Made by a program: the position numbers and the translations under genes | Assembly (NCBI GenBank): GCA_011799875.1 | Contig: CM022302.1 | Span: 518,687,229-518,751,228 of the forward strand | DNA length: 64,000 nucleotides | Direction of reading: 5' to 3' | Source of the DNA: Thinopyrum elongatum | Taxonomy: Eukaryota > Streptophyta > Magnoliopsida > Poales > Poaceae | Notes under the pieces: generated by a model | What the model saw: the letters and a program-made list of their open reading frames with translations, nothing else | Databases searched by the model: none | What the model was told of the DNA's origin: nothing | Part shown: positions 1 through 11,136 of the stretch, piece after piece | How positions within the stretch are numbered: position 1 is the first letter of the stretch | Layout: each line of letters opens with the position of its first letter

Positions 1-202
1 TGTGTTGTCTGTTTGTTTAGCCCGTTTTACCTCCCTCCCTGTCCATGGACGCATCAAAAAGACAACAGAAAAATGTAAGACCCATTTGTGTAGCTAAACG
101 ACAGGAAAAACTTTCATTCCTCTGCCAGTTCTTCGTTCCTTCTCTAATGCTTCATACAACGTCACAACTTCTTCATACAGCAAACCCTCTGATGCTTGAG
201 TG

Positions 203-763
203 TCAGTGATCTCTCTCTTCTAAATTTGTATCTTCAAGACCCTGCTCTCTGCCATCTTCATTTCTGTCACTCCCAGGGCCACTTCCTTCGTCTTCAATAT
301 TTGTACCTGTGTGTGGCTGTATTCATAAAAATGTATATGATACATTAGAGTTGCAGGTAACTTGTGTCGTTCGGAACATACTCTAGGCGAAAGAGAAATA
401 GCAATACAAGACATATATGTTGCAGGTAACTTCTTTGTTTGCTCGTGTTTACGGAAAGCCAACAACAGAGATGTAGATAAATGACAGCACAAAAGAATAA
501 GCATACAAGGTGATGCATTTAACATACCACACTGTTAAGCCAATCTCTTGTTTCAGCTTTAGCCTTCTCCCCAGGATCCTATGTGAAAATAAGAATTGAT
601 GATAAGACTCATAACAACTATAGAAAAAAACTGGTTAAAATCAAACACAGAAAAGAGACCGAGTGCATAGAGTTTTAGGCTGTTGACCTGCTCCTTGTTT
701 CAAGGAGGCCTCGGTTTTAGTTTCTATCTTGTGTTCAATCTGCTTGTCGGCATCCATGAGAGC
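203..763 (-). CDS. Exon-like pieces, possible 3' end of an unrecognised split gene
   Basis: Two minus-strand segments look like exons. The first, 763 to 688, follows an AG acceptor (tgagcag) and ends at a GT donor. It encodes a charged helix beginning ALMDADKQIEHKIETKTEAS. The second, 306 to 203, follows an AG acceptor and encodes an acidic tail (TNIEDEGSGPGSDRNEDG) that ends in TGA at 205-203. Joined, they stay in frame (phase 1 to phase 1). A third segment, 578 to 528, is 51 nt, has good splice borders and would encode DPGEKAKAETRDWLNSV. It carries a stop in the phase needed to sit between the other two, so it would have to be an alternative exon or be mis-called. I do not recognise the protein. 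The gene may extend right to the candidate exons at 7.4 kb and 18.66 kb. This is inference from splice sites and composition only. Confidence 0.33.
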
Positions 764-834
764 CTGCTCATAAAATAGGCACTAACCTATGTCAACATAT
801 ATCACAAATTGATTTAACACGAACAAAAAAAATT

Positions 835-1115
835 ATGCCGTGCTTTAGAAATGTTAACATGTAACGAAAAAGAAGTTGGCTCAGCCACCACAAAAAACTA
901 AAAATAAAAAGAGTAACTGCTTCTATAAAACCGAACACCTATAACCAGGAACACTGCCATATTTCTTCAGTAAATCATGCCCTGCTTTAGAAATGTTAAC
1001 ATGTAACAAAAAAGAAGTTGGCTCAGCCACCACAAAAAACTGAAAATAAAAAGAGTAACTGCTTCTATAAAACCGAACACCTATAACCAGGAACACTGCC
1101 ATATTTCTTCAGTAA
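835..1115. repeat. 142-bp direct tandem duplication
   Basis: Two nearly identical copies start at 835 and 977 (ATGCCGTGCTTTAG and ATGCCCTGCTTTAG) and run to cttcagtaaat. Only a few substitutions separate them, so the duplication is recent. The A/T-rich flanks look intronic. Confidence 0.92.
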
Positions 1116-2440
1116 ATAACTCTTCAATTTACAAAATAAATAAATGCAACATGTAGTTCTATAAATTACATTTACTCACATTCAGATCAGCAGGTCAAAT
1201 GAACACCTCTAATGTTCTATTCCAGACATTATTAGACGATGAGATCTCCCAACTAAAATCCATTTAAAGCCCATCATCTAAGTTCTTCGCCTCTTACTAC
1301 CTCTCAAGTTCTAACAAATGGCAAAGACAAAATACAGAGGAACTGAAAACTAGAGTTGCCACTTAACCTGCCCCAACACCTGTAAAAAAAACATATTTCC
1401 TCCATATAACTTAGCACTGAAGCCCCATCTAAAAACACTAATTAGACCCCCTGAAAATCAAGATTCACACAAAGGAAAAAAGGCACCAAAAATTCTGAAT
1501 AATCTGCACTAGCAAATCCCTCAAAAAACGTGATTCGCGCCCGAATCAGGAACACTAGCCAACAAAAAAATGGAGGACCCGCTACTCGATTCGGGCTCGT
1601 GCCCATGACGTTTGTCAGACTCTGTGGTTTGACACACAAAAAATGAGACCATACTCCATGCATTTTAGCAGGCCCATTTTCAATGGAACTGCTAGCTGTT
1701 ATCGTCGCAGCTGACCTAAGAGATCCCGAAACTTGGAGTGAGCTAGAGTTGCAATGAACTACTAGGACAAGTGAGCTGAACACTCCAGTCCAGGGGACAA
1801 GCAAAAGAGATGCTAGCGAGATACTCCCTCTGTCCCAAAATATAGTATAAAAGATAGTACCAAGCAGTACATCTATAGTTTTAGAAAACTGAATTCACAT
1901 GCACCATTATGCATCAGCACTACTGAAGCTGAAGCTATGGAGAGGAGGCATGCATGCAGGCAGGCTACACTCAAAGATTCATCAATCCTACTGCCCAGTT
2001 ACATGAATAACAGCACATCAATCGGTCTCACTAATTTCAGACCATACACCATGCATTTCAGAAGGCCCATTTTCAACAAATAAAATTCACCTGTGAGAAA
2101 AACAAATATTGCTCTGACAAAAAACACATACATACTCCATTGGAAACACAAATGCAAAAAAAGTTTGTACTGTGTATATGATTTTAAAAAGAATAAGAAA
2201 AGGGGGGGAAATCATGAAAATTGCCCCCACCCCCTGCGCTCCGGCCCCAAACACAAAGCTAATTGTGAGATCGGGGCACTTCTTTTGTGCTAACGAACAT
2301 GGCAAATGGGATTATTACGGTGCTCATGTGACGCACAACGGGGGTAGAGGTGCGCGGGGCGGGGGAAGGGGGGGTACCTTACCCGCTTCACAAAAACTAG
2401 CCCCCTCTCCCTGCTGCCCCTTCTGACAAAGTAAAAAAGC
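1116..2440. other. Non-coding A/T-rich stretch with one MITE-like half end
   Basis: I see no convincing gene. At 1823-1860 a single Stowaway-like end (TACTCCCTCTGTCCCAAAATA) occurs without its inverted partner nearby, so it is a truncated MITE at best. The phrase agaccatac-tccatgcatttcag-aggcccattttcaa occurs near 1645 and again near 2040, a short dispersed duplication. The region is compatible with intron sequence. Confidence 0.5.
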
Positions 2441-2937
2441 CTATTCATAACCATGTTGGTAAAAGACGTGCAGTTGTAGTCCGGGGACGACGCTTACAAT
2501 TGCATGAATAGTTGCCCTCTCTCCCCACCGTCCCTCCCTCTTTCTGATGCCACCTCTGACAAAACAAAGCCCCCAGTTGCAACCATGTTGGAAGACATGC
2601 AGTTGCATGACCGCAGTTGGACATGCGATCGACCCCTCTCCTCGTCGGCCCCTCCGACAAAACAAAAGCCTAGTTGCAACCAAGTTAGAAGACTTGCAGT
2701 TGCAACCAAGTTGGAAGACAAGCAGTTGCATGACAAGTGTGGGACATGCAACTGGCCCCTTTCTCTTGGCGCCGCCCCCTCCAGTCCCTTCAACATAACA
2801 AAAGCCCAGTTGCAACCAAGTTAGAAGACACACAATTGCGACCATGTTGGAAGACATGCAGTTGCATGACTAGTGTGGGACATGCATCTGGCCCCTTTCT
2901 CTTGGCGCCACCCCCTCCAACAAAACAAAGCCCCCCC
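2441..2937. repeat. GTTGCAACCAAG minisatellite, left part
   Basis: Degenerate tandem units of about 105-115 bp are built from words such as GTTGCAACCAAGTT, GAAGACATGCAGTTGC, GGACATGCAACTGG and CTCCGACAAAACAAAG. The core GTTGCAAC...GCAGTTGC is itself partly palindromic. The array stops at a C7 tract at 2931-2937, where a solo LTR is inserted, and resumes at 5355. No unit has a conserved reading frame, and the ORFs here are by-products of the repeat. Confidence 0.85.
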
Positions 2938-5354
2938 GGAAAGTACATGTAGTCCCCATATGTGGTTTTGGTAATTAAATGACAATCCTAATGGACTAAT
3001 TTTTGCATTGAGATATACATTTGAAGGAAAGTTCCATTTGCAATGCATGAAGAATATTGGATGAATTGATGGATGAAATCCATCAACATAAATATATGCA
3101 TTAAGACTTGATAATGAATGACAATTCCTATGAAGAAACAATGACATCAAGTTATATAGGAAGGTTTGTTCCATGGGTGATGCAAGAAGGATATTGAATG
3201 GATTCGGAATAAATGCCATATACATATAGTTGTGCATCAAGATTAATCATGGAGCAAAGATAAATGTTGACCAAGATGAAGATCAAAGATAGAATTCAAA
3301 GATGGTCAACACACAAGCGCATACCATGTGCCACATGGGTTCTTGTGGTATGGTAAGAATTTGTCAATTGTGCTTTGTGTACTAACCCATTCTATGTGTT
3401 TTCTATGTCTGTGTGGGTTAGATGATTCTCATGGACTTACATCAAGAGAAAGATTTCAAGTGCCCATGAGAGGATGAGATCAAGTGATGATGATCATGGT
3501 TTACAAGGGCAAGTTCAAGATAGGCAGTCTGGAGAATTACATGCTTGAAGCTTGCAGATGATCATGTGATGGACACGTGAAGATGAATACAAAGCAAAGC
3601 TTCCCACATTGTGTATGGGGGAGCTACTTGAAGACTTCACCAATGTCTTGGCTTCAACTTGAGCCAAGAAGAAACATCAACATCAAGCTCAAGTGAAAGG
3701 CTCGAGTCAAAGGTATTAGTTCCTTTGACGTTAGTGTTGTGGAATGATGACCACCGAAGGAACACATACACTCAAGAATGGATTCTCGATAACTATGTAG
3801 TGTAGCTCTTTTATGATTCTTGAGTTATAGGGATCAAAGGGGTTCATGATAGATTTTCTCAAGTCAACATCTTCTCTACACAATTCCACTCCTATCCTAT
3901 ACACCAAAGAAAATCCAAAGCCAAATAGGGATCCCAAATATATGTTAAAACCTTTGCATATTTGGCATCCTCCATTTTGCTTGATCTTGGGTGGTTCTCT
4001 ATGTGAGGACCTAGGGTTTTTCCATAGCTACAAAATGATTCCAAGATCATCAAAATCGGAGTTCGTATGAAAAAGTTGTGCATGTTTTACTATCTGGAGG
4101 GCCGGAAGTTCCGGAATGCCCGGAAGTTCTGGGCTCCGGACATTCCGGGATAGGTTCCAGGCGAAGTTCCGGGCATTCCAGAGTGTTGCGCTGATATTCT
4201 CCAAAGGGAGCCCGAAAGTTCCGGGCATGCCCGGAAGTTCCGGGCTGCGTTTTTCTGTGCATAACGGGCAGATTTAGTGGGGGCACTATATAAGGTTCCC
4301 TTCTTCCCCAACGAGCTAGGGTTCCACATCCGAAATTTCCGCATTCTTGAGAGCTCACTCCTCCTCCCCCAAGCCTCAAAACTCCAATCCATTTGGGGGA
4401 AAACTATCCCATGGATCTAGGGTTCATTTGTTGAACTCTTCATCCAAAGGAACCCAAGAACACCCAAGTGGTTCCCTCTCCTTTATCCTACACCAAATCA
4501 AAGATTTCTGAGAGATTTGTGAGAGTTCTTGAGAGAGATTTCATCCAAGCATACATCCACTCCTCCTCTCTCTTTTGACCAAAGCAATTTGTGATTTGAG
4601 CAAGTCTTGAGCATTTCCTCCTTTGGTCTTGTTACTCTTGGAGGTTGGAGACTCCTAGGCGGTAGGAGTACCCCAGTAAGGAATCAACTTGTGATTTGTC
4701 CCCCAGAAAGTTTGTGAAGGTTTGGAGGCCACCTCAAGGTCTACCACTAGTGGTTGAGAATCGCCTTCGTGGTGATATCTCAAGGAGAATAGGGTGAGCC
4801 TTCGTGGTGTTGGTGTGCCTTCGTGGTAACACCCATCCCTCCAACATGACTAGCTTCCCTCCAAGGAAGTGAACATCAGGATACATCCTTGTCTCCGTGA
4901 CTTCGGTTATCCCTAACCCTTTCTCCTTACTTGTGGTTTACTTTGGTCACTTGACCGTGCATTCACTATATCTTGTTGTACTCATTACATTGTGTTGGCC
5001 ATTTCCTTGTAGAGATTATTTAGGCCTACACTTCATATTCCACAATTCATACTTGCTACTATTGATATACTTTGTGATTAGTGTGAATTGCTAACTTGTG
5101 TCATACACTTCCATATAATGTGATTTTGCTCAATTAAGTTTGTGTAACTTACTTGTGCTTGTTAGTATCCTTGTTGTGCTCATCTTATTTAGAATAAGTT
5201 GTTGGTGCACTTAGTTGAGCCTAGTATATTTAGGATTTGTGCTTGAAAAGTATCCGCTTAGTATATTTCGGCATTAGGATATAGCCAAATCCGTAAAAGA
5301 TTTTAAAACGCCTATTCACCCCTCCTCCCTCTAGGCGACATCGTGGTCCTTTCA
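2938..5354 (+). mobile_element. Solo LTR, probably Ty1/copia SIRE/Maximus-like
   Basis: This 2.4-kb block interrupts the minisatellite between a C7 tract and a C11 tract. It has no coding domain. A TATATAAGG box lies at 4287-4295 and a transcribed-looking U5 follows. The right end reads cctattcacccctcctccc then ctaggcgacatcgtggtcc and tttca, the type of end I associate with SIRE/Maximus copia LTRs just before their primer-binding site. The U3 part has a cluster of GGAAGTTCCGGG words at about 4095-4250, directly upstream of the TATA box. The left edge is uncertain: a TG occurs at 2948, about ten bases inside. The family name is from memory of such ends; the solo-LTR status is inferred from the absence of internal sequence. 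Confidence 0.6.
4287..4295 (+). promoter_or_regulatory. LTR TATA box
   Basis: TATATAAGG stands about 40 bp downstream of the GGAAGTTCCGGG cluster and upstream of a C/T-rich leader. It sets the U3/R border of the solo LTR near 4320. Confidence 0.55.
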
Positions 5355-6590
5355 CCCCCCCCCCCAAATTGCAACCAAGTTAGAAGACATGTAGTTGCGT
5401 GAATATAGTTGGACATGCAACTGGCGCTCTCTCTCCTCCCACCGCCCCCTCCGACAAAATAAAGGCCACAATTGCAACCAAGTTAGAAGACATGCAGTTG
5501 CGTGACTAGTGTGGGACATGCAAGTGGCCCACTTTCTCTTCGTGCCACCCCCTCCGAATAAACAAAGTCCCCAGTTGCAACCAAGTTAGAAGACATGCAG
5601 TTGCAACCAAGTTAGAAGGCATGCAATTGCGTGAATAGTTAGGCATGCAATTGGCGCCTTTTCTCTTCATGGTGCTCCCTCCGACATAACAACCCCCCCC
5701 CCCCAGTTACAACCAAGTTAGAAGACATGCAGTTGCGTAACTATAGTTGGACATGCAACTGGTCCCTCTCATCGTCGGTCCCTCCGACAAAAAAAGCCCA
5801 ATTGCAACCAATTTAAGAGATGTGCAATTGCAACCAAGTTAGAAGACATGCAGTTGCGTGAATAGTGTGGGACATGCAACTGGAGCCCTCTCTCTTCCAG
5901 CTGCCCCTCCGACAAAACAAAGGCCCCTAATTACAACCAAGTTAGAAGACATGCAGTTGCGTGACTATAGTTTGACATGCAACTGGCGCCCTCACTCTTA
6001 CCCCCCCCCCCCCCCAATTTGAGTTGCAAGTATGTTGGAAGACATGCAGTTGTGTGACTATAGTTGGACATGCAACTAGCGCATTCTCTCTTCTCGCCGT
6101 CCACTTCGACAAAACAAAGACCCCAGTTGCAACCATGTTGGAAAGACATGCAGTTGTGTGGCTGGTGTGAGACGCGCAACTGGCCCCTCTCCTCATCGCT
6201 CCCTTCGACAAAACGAAAGCCCAATTGCAACCAAGTTAGAAGACATGCAGTTGTGTGACTAGCGTAGGACATGCAACTGGCCCCTCTCATTGTCGGGCCT
6301 CTCTGACAAAACACAAAAAACCAAAAACCTAGTTGCAACCAAGTTAGAAGACGTGCAGTTGCAACCATGATGGGAGACATGCAGTTGCGTGACTATGGTT
6401 GGGCATGCAATCCCCTCCCCCTCTTCCTGCCACCCCCTCTGACAAAACAAAGGCCCTAGTTGCAACCAAGCTAGAAGACATGCAATTGCGTGTAGTGTGG
6501 GACAGGCAACTCACCCCTCTCCTCGCCGACCCCTCCGACAAAGAAAAGTTGAGTTACAACCAAGTGAGAAGACATGTTGCCACACATGCA
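5355..6590. repeat. GTTGCAACCAAG minisatellite, right part
   Basis: The same array as at 2441-2937 continues after the solo LTR, with about ten more degenerate units. Several units contain an extra copy of the 29-bp word GTTGCAACCAAGTTAGAAGA plus CATGCAGTT. Poly-C tracts interrupt the array at 5355-5365, about 5693-5704 and about 6001-6015. I see no coding function. Confidence 0.88.
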
Positions 6591-7389
6591 GAGTTTAGCA
6601 CGTGCTAGATAAAAAAAGATTGTAACAAAAGATACATCAAATAAACAAACGATTATGAATCTGCGTGATGCATCAAGTTGCTACAACCTAAAATTCAATC
6701 TAAACTAGCATATATTACTAGGCATGACTGCACACAAAAAAAAACAAAAAACCTATAGGAAACGAGCTACAAATCAGAAAAATCACAAACAACAGGACAC
6801 AAGCAACAAAAATCTACAGGAAACAACCTACACGGTTTGAACATGAACATCAAACTGTGAATTCTACAAAAAGAATCTACACTCTACATTCTACATTCTA
6901 CATGGGTCAAAAAATGGCTAGAAAAGAAAAAGATACACTGAACTCTTAAAACATGAACCAACCATATCAGGCAAACAACACACAGTTACAAAATAGAGAA
7001 CTTGACATGCTGGATAGTAAAACACTAATAAAAAAAGTCACTGCTGCTAGTTAAAATCATGGCCATGGCTTCTGGAAGTAAAGCCAAGCTACAAACATTA
7101 ACAAATTATCCCTGTTTTTTTAGACTTATAAAATCCCTATTATGACAGTACGTGTCTTTCTACTCTCTAACCACAGGAAGAACTTGACATGCTGGATAAA
7201 AAAATCAATAATTCAATGTAAACAAGTAGTTAACTAGGGGCTCCCCTCTGCTTCAAAACTCAGGGAGAAAAATGGAAAAAAGGTCAACCTCCAACAATAT
7301 ATTATGTGATGATGAGTATAAACTAAAAAATAAGGATCAAAAAATTTAAAAAAATACAAATAAAAAACAAACATAGGCTGCGGACTTAC
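6591..7389. other. A-rich non-coding stretch
   Basis: No gene, hairpin element or array is recognisable. The phrase gaacttgacatgctggata occurs twice (about 6999 and 7182). The composition fits an intron of the minus-strand gene whose exon candidate follows at 7390-7483. Confidence 0.45.
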
Positions 7390-7483
7390 CCCTGTGTTTT
7401 TGAACTCCTTCCAGACATACATGCTGATGCGCTTGCCCTGCTCTCGTGGTTGCAAGGGCTCAGACAAACTCTGCAACCATCTC
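7390..7483 (-). CDS. Candidate internal exon, unrecognised product
   Basis: A 94-nt minus-strand segment has a strong acceptor (cttttt-gtgcacag) and a strong donor (GTAAGT). In one frame it encodes RWLQSLSEPLQPREQGKRIS followed by MYVWKEFKNTG, which looks like real protein. That frame needs two bases from the preceding exon. The ATG exon at 18,660 ends in phase 0, so at least one exon between them would be missing, or the two belong to different genes. I do not recognise the family. Confidence 0.4.
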
Positions 7484-7859
7484 CTGTGCACAAAAAGGCG
7501 CCAAAACATAAATTTGTGCTAGTGATAGGAATACATATTCAGCTAATGATTTTAGTGTGATGCTTGTATGCTTCTGAAGAAAAAGGATTTTGAGATAATG
7601 ATGAGTTATCATTGGCGTCGACGCTGATGACCAGAAAATATATTTACATTGTGATGTGGAGATAAAAAGATGAATCTATCAAAATACCATATTATCTTTA
7701 TTCATATACAAAAAAAATGAACAGCATACTGATCCATACGGTTTCAACAAAAAAACTGAAAAAACATGTTGCTGCTGCAAACTTAATTTCATCAATCATT
7801 CTCTTGTGATTCCCCAAAAAAGAGAGATTAGAACATGCTACCTATTAAATGGGGTCTCA

Positions 7860-8106
7860 CAAAAAAAGTTGACAAACAAATAAACATGCCCACTCCTAGT
7901 GATAGATTCAGTAGTAATCTCTCTGGTTTACAGAGAAAGATTCCAAAAAACATGCTACTAATTAGATAGGGGTTTTGAAAAACAAATAAACATACCCCAC
8001 TCCTACTGATACGTTGAGTGATGATCTCTCTTGTTTCGAGAGAAAGATTTCAAAAACATTCTACTGATTAGATACGGGTTCTGAGTAACAAATAAACATA
8101 CCCACT
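7860..8106. repeat. 105-bp tandem units interrupted by a gypsy element
   Basis: Units starting CACTCCTAGTGATAG (7891) and CACTCCTACTGATAC (7998) contain ctctcttgtttcgagagaaa and a run of aaataaacata. A third unit begins at 8103 (CACT) and is cut by the retrotransposon. The array resumes at 17,999 (ACTCCTACTGATAC) with further units to about 18,140. Stretches between units show no genes. Confidence 0.82.
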
Positions 8107-8623
8107 TGTTGGGGATATAACTATTGGGTATGACCCGCCCAGGAGGGGCCGAGTCATACCACTGGCGACTTAAAGATGAAGATGGTGGGTCATGAAGCAA
8201 GCCTATTGAAGGCCCAAGACCCAGAGGTGACTTGAGGCCCAAGAGGATGAACCACCATATGATTAACTTGTATTGTAAGGCAAGCTTAGTTAGTCACCGA
8301 GCCGGACACGTTGTGTATGAGCCGGATGGGACTCTGTAAGCTGTCGGGCATCAACCTGTGTATATAAAGGGGTGACCCGGCGGCGGCTTAACTCAGAAAA
8401 CAATCAATCGAGAGCTAGGTCAAGCGTATTCGCTCCCTTGTAATCGAAACTCCAGCAATACAACTGAAAGCGGGACGTAGGCTTTTACCTCATTGAGAGG
8501 GGCCGAACCTGGGTAAACTCTCTGTGTCCTTTGACCCGTTCAACCCCTTCAAGCTAACCTAGTTGTGATGGCTCCACACCTAAGTCCTTTCGCTAGGGCA
8601 TCTGCCATGTTAAGTCCACGACA
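8107..8623 (+). repeat. 5' LTR of the gypsy element
   Basis: It begins TGTTGGGGATATAACTATTG after host CCACT and ends AAGTCCACGACA just before the primer-binding site. A TATATAAAGG box is at 8361-8370. The leader contains the gggccgaacctgggtaaac phrase typical of such LTRs. It is the only LTR of the element present in the window. Confidence 0.8.
8361..8370 (+). promoter_or_regulatory. LTR TATA box
   Basis: TATATAAAGG lies about 260 bp before the end of the LTR, which is the expected U3/R position. Confidence 0.6.
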
Positions 8624-8644
8624 GTTGGCGCCCACCGTGGGGCC
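8624..8644 (+). other. Primer-binding site of the gypsy element
   Basis: TGGCGCCCACCGTGGGGCC directly follows the LTR end. This is the usual minus-strand priming sequence of plant Tat-type gypsy elements. The exact tRNA was not checked. Confidence 0.65.
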
Positions 8645-8649
8645 AGCGC

Positions 8650-11100
8650 ATGGTGGTTTCGAGTTCTTGAAGGGTAGCTTCACAGGGATCAAGGGATACA
8701 CCGTGGGCCGGATGACCAAGAGTCATCGCGGCAAGCTCTACATCGACGATGCTGGCTGGGGCCCCGAGGCCGGCTCAATTGAGTACGGGTATCGGGTCCC
8801 CTTCGGCGGAATCCACGTCTTCATCGGCAAGATCGGCGAGTCAGGACCTGAGCCGGACACCTGCACCGACCTCGTCGAGACGGCTCAGCGTGCACAACCC
8901 GCCAAGGTTCAAGCCGCTGTGAAGCATGCCTTTGTTGGTTTCATCCATGGGGCGGATCTTGAGGAAGGATCTGTGTCCAGGGGTGAGATGGTGATCTACT
9001 CTGATGGTGAGTCCTCAACTGGTGATACCGATTCAATGTATCAACTGCAAGACGGTAGGCTTGGGGGCTGTTCCGATGGTGACAGTATTCCAGACCCCTA
9101 TGAGCCACCGAACAGGGTTGCAATCTTCATGGCCGGCACACAACCGGTGCTCGGTTCAACGACCGCCGCAGCTATGACCTCCAGCTCCACGGCTACAGCG
9201 ATGGCTGGTGCTAGCAGTTCTGCACGCCCGCCGGCTCAGGTTTTGACCGAACTGTTGGATGCGCTGGCAGCTTTAATGGGGGTAGAGGTAACCCCGGAGA
9301 CTCAAGAACAGCATAAGGCGGATGTCGCGAAGCTACGGGATGAGATAACTCAGGCCAGGGAAGAGCTCACGGCTGAGAATACCAGGATGGCCACGGAATG
9401 AGCCGCTTTGGACGCTCAGGCACAACGGATTCAGGCAGAATCTTTCCGACTTACCTTGGATCAAAACGCTTCAAACGTCGTCATGAGGAGGAGGCACCAG
9501 TCCCGACTGCCTACAGAGTTTGAGGCTAGAAATCTTTTTAACACGCCCGGGGCAGGAACCAGTGACCCGCCCGTGGTAAACCGGGCTGCTGAGGCACCTG
9601 TAACGGGAGCGCCGATTCAGCCACGTGCTGCAGACCCGCCTCGTTTGAATTCAACTCCGCCTCAACATGTTCCGACGCCACCGGGTCATTATTGTAACCC
9701 ATTGGACAACATGATTGCGGCGGCAACGCGATTGGCAGCTCTCCCTGTTGAAGGGGAATCCCCAGCTGCGATAGAGATACGGAGAGCCGGCGAGCTCCTT
9801 CGGACCGCAGTGGCTTAACAGGCGGCTTATTCATACAGTCCTGATCGGATACACTCAACCCCGCGGCCAAGCCCGAGTTATAGTAGGCATATTGACTCGC
9901 CAGCAGTTTCAAGCAGTAAGCGGCACCATAACCAGCCTCGTAAGCATGACCCGCCGCATGCTGGTAATGATGCTCAGACTTTGGTAGATCAGGGCAGGGC
10001 ACGTCGGGAGGCTGAGCTAGCGGCTCAGTTGACAGCTCATCAACAATCTTCGGTTTACCCATCGACGTCCGTGGAGGCAGGAGTGACCTCTAGAACCCTT
10101 GGTGTGCCGGCTTTACATAATGAGCGCCTGCCCAAGGATTTTAAGGGCCCTTGCAAGGTGCCTAATTACACAGCGGATCAGCCCCCAGAGGCTTGGATTG
10201 AGAGTTATGAGATGACCATGGAGATGTTGGATGTTAGTGATGTTGCGTGTGCTAAGTACTTCACTATGATGTTGGATGGACCGGCGCGCACTTGGCTGAA
10301 AGGATTGCCTCCTAACTCCATCAGATCATGGGCTGAGTTGAAGATGCGTTTTATCCAAAATTTCAAAGACACGTGCAAGCAGCCTATGTCGATTCTTGAT
10401 TTAGACTCTTGCGTCCAGGGTGAAGGCGAGTCAACCACCAATTGGGTGTGCCGGATATCAACTATTATTCACTCGTCGAACAGTATCAACACCGGTTCAG
10501 CCGTCCTGATGTTGGAAAAGAATTGTCGTTTCCTCCCCCTTAAGCAGAAGTTGGGGCGGCTTAAGTGCCACTGCAATGATATGGGAGAGCTCATGGCGGC
10601 TCTCGTCAAATATGCTAATTCTGATAGCACTAAGGACCCCGAGTCCAATGAGGAGAAAATTGGGAAGGGGAAGAAGAATTGCAATGCAAAGGGACAGCAG
10701 CATAGTTCGGCGGGTCAAGGTAACAATGGTAAGCGCAAGCAGTTGGACGGCGGTTCAGATTTTGTGGCGAATACCAATACGCAGAATAATAATCAGCGTC
10801 GTAAGGGGAAGTCATCAGTGCCCCGGTTTGGCGGGCCAAAGTTCAACATTGAGGCGATGATGAATCAGCCTTGCCCAAAGCACGGTACACAGGATAAGCC
10901 GGCCAGCCATGTATGGAAAGATTGCTTCATCATGAGGGAATATAGAAATTCCATTTTTTTTCCAGAACAACCACGGCCCGCATGGCGGGTCAGGATCCGG
11001 CTCTCACAGACCTGGTTTTGGGCATGGCGGCTCAAGCTCCGGCTTTCAGGGCAAAGGCAATCAAGGTGGTTTTAATCAGCAATCTGGTCAAGGGAATCAG
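8650..11100 (+). pseudogene. gag: gag of the gypsy element, interrupted
   Basis: One frame runs from the leader to about 10,950. It is cut by TGA at 9399-9401 and TAA at 9816-9818 (most simply CAA to TAA). The N-terminal third is unusual and low in complexity. A coiled-coil segment lies near 9,290-9,450. The capsid-type Retrotrans_gag domain (PF03732 type) is at about 10,130-10,640, with signature words PARTWLKGLP, SWAELKMRFIQNF and a Q/N/G-rich tail. At the T8 run near 10,952-10,960 the frame moves by one base and the G/Q/S-rich tail continues in the pol frame. No CCHC knuckle is evident. Gag would form the particle, but this copy cannot make it in one piece. Confidence 0.8.
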
Positions 11101-11136
11101 CAGCAACAGTCTGGTTATCAAAGTAATCCAAAGCAG

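Noticed and set aside
1823..1860. Complete Stowaway MITE
   Set aside because: Only one terminal repeat is present; no inverted partner within a few hundred bases.
2441..2857. Protein-coding gene in the minisatellite (138-codon minus ORF and others)
   Set aside because: The ORFs follow the repeat unit, overlap in all frames and do not persist across units.
2441..6590. CRISPR-like array
   Set aside because: Repeats are degenerate and contiguous without unique spacers, and the genome is clearly a plant nuclear one.
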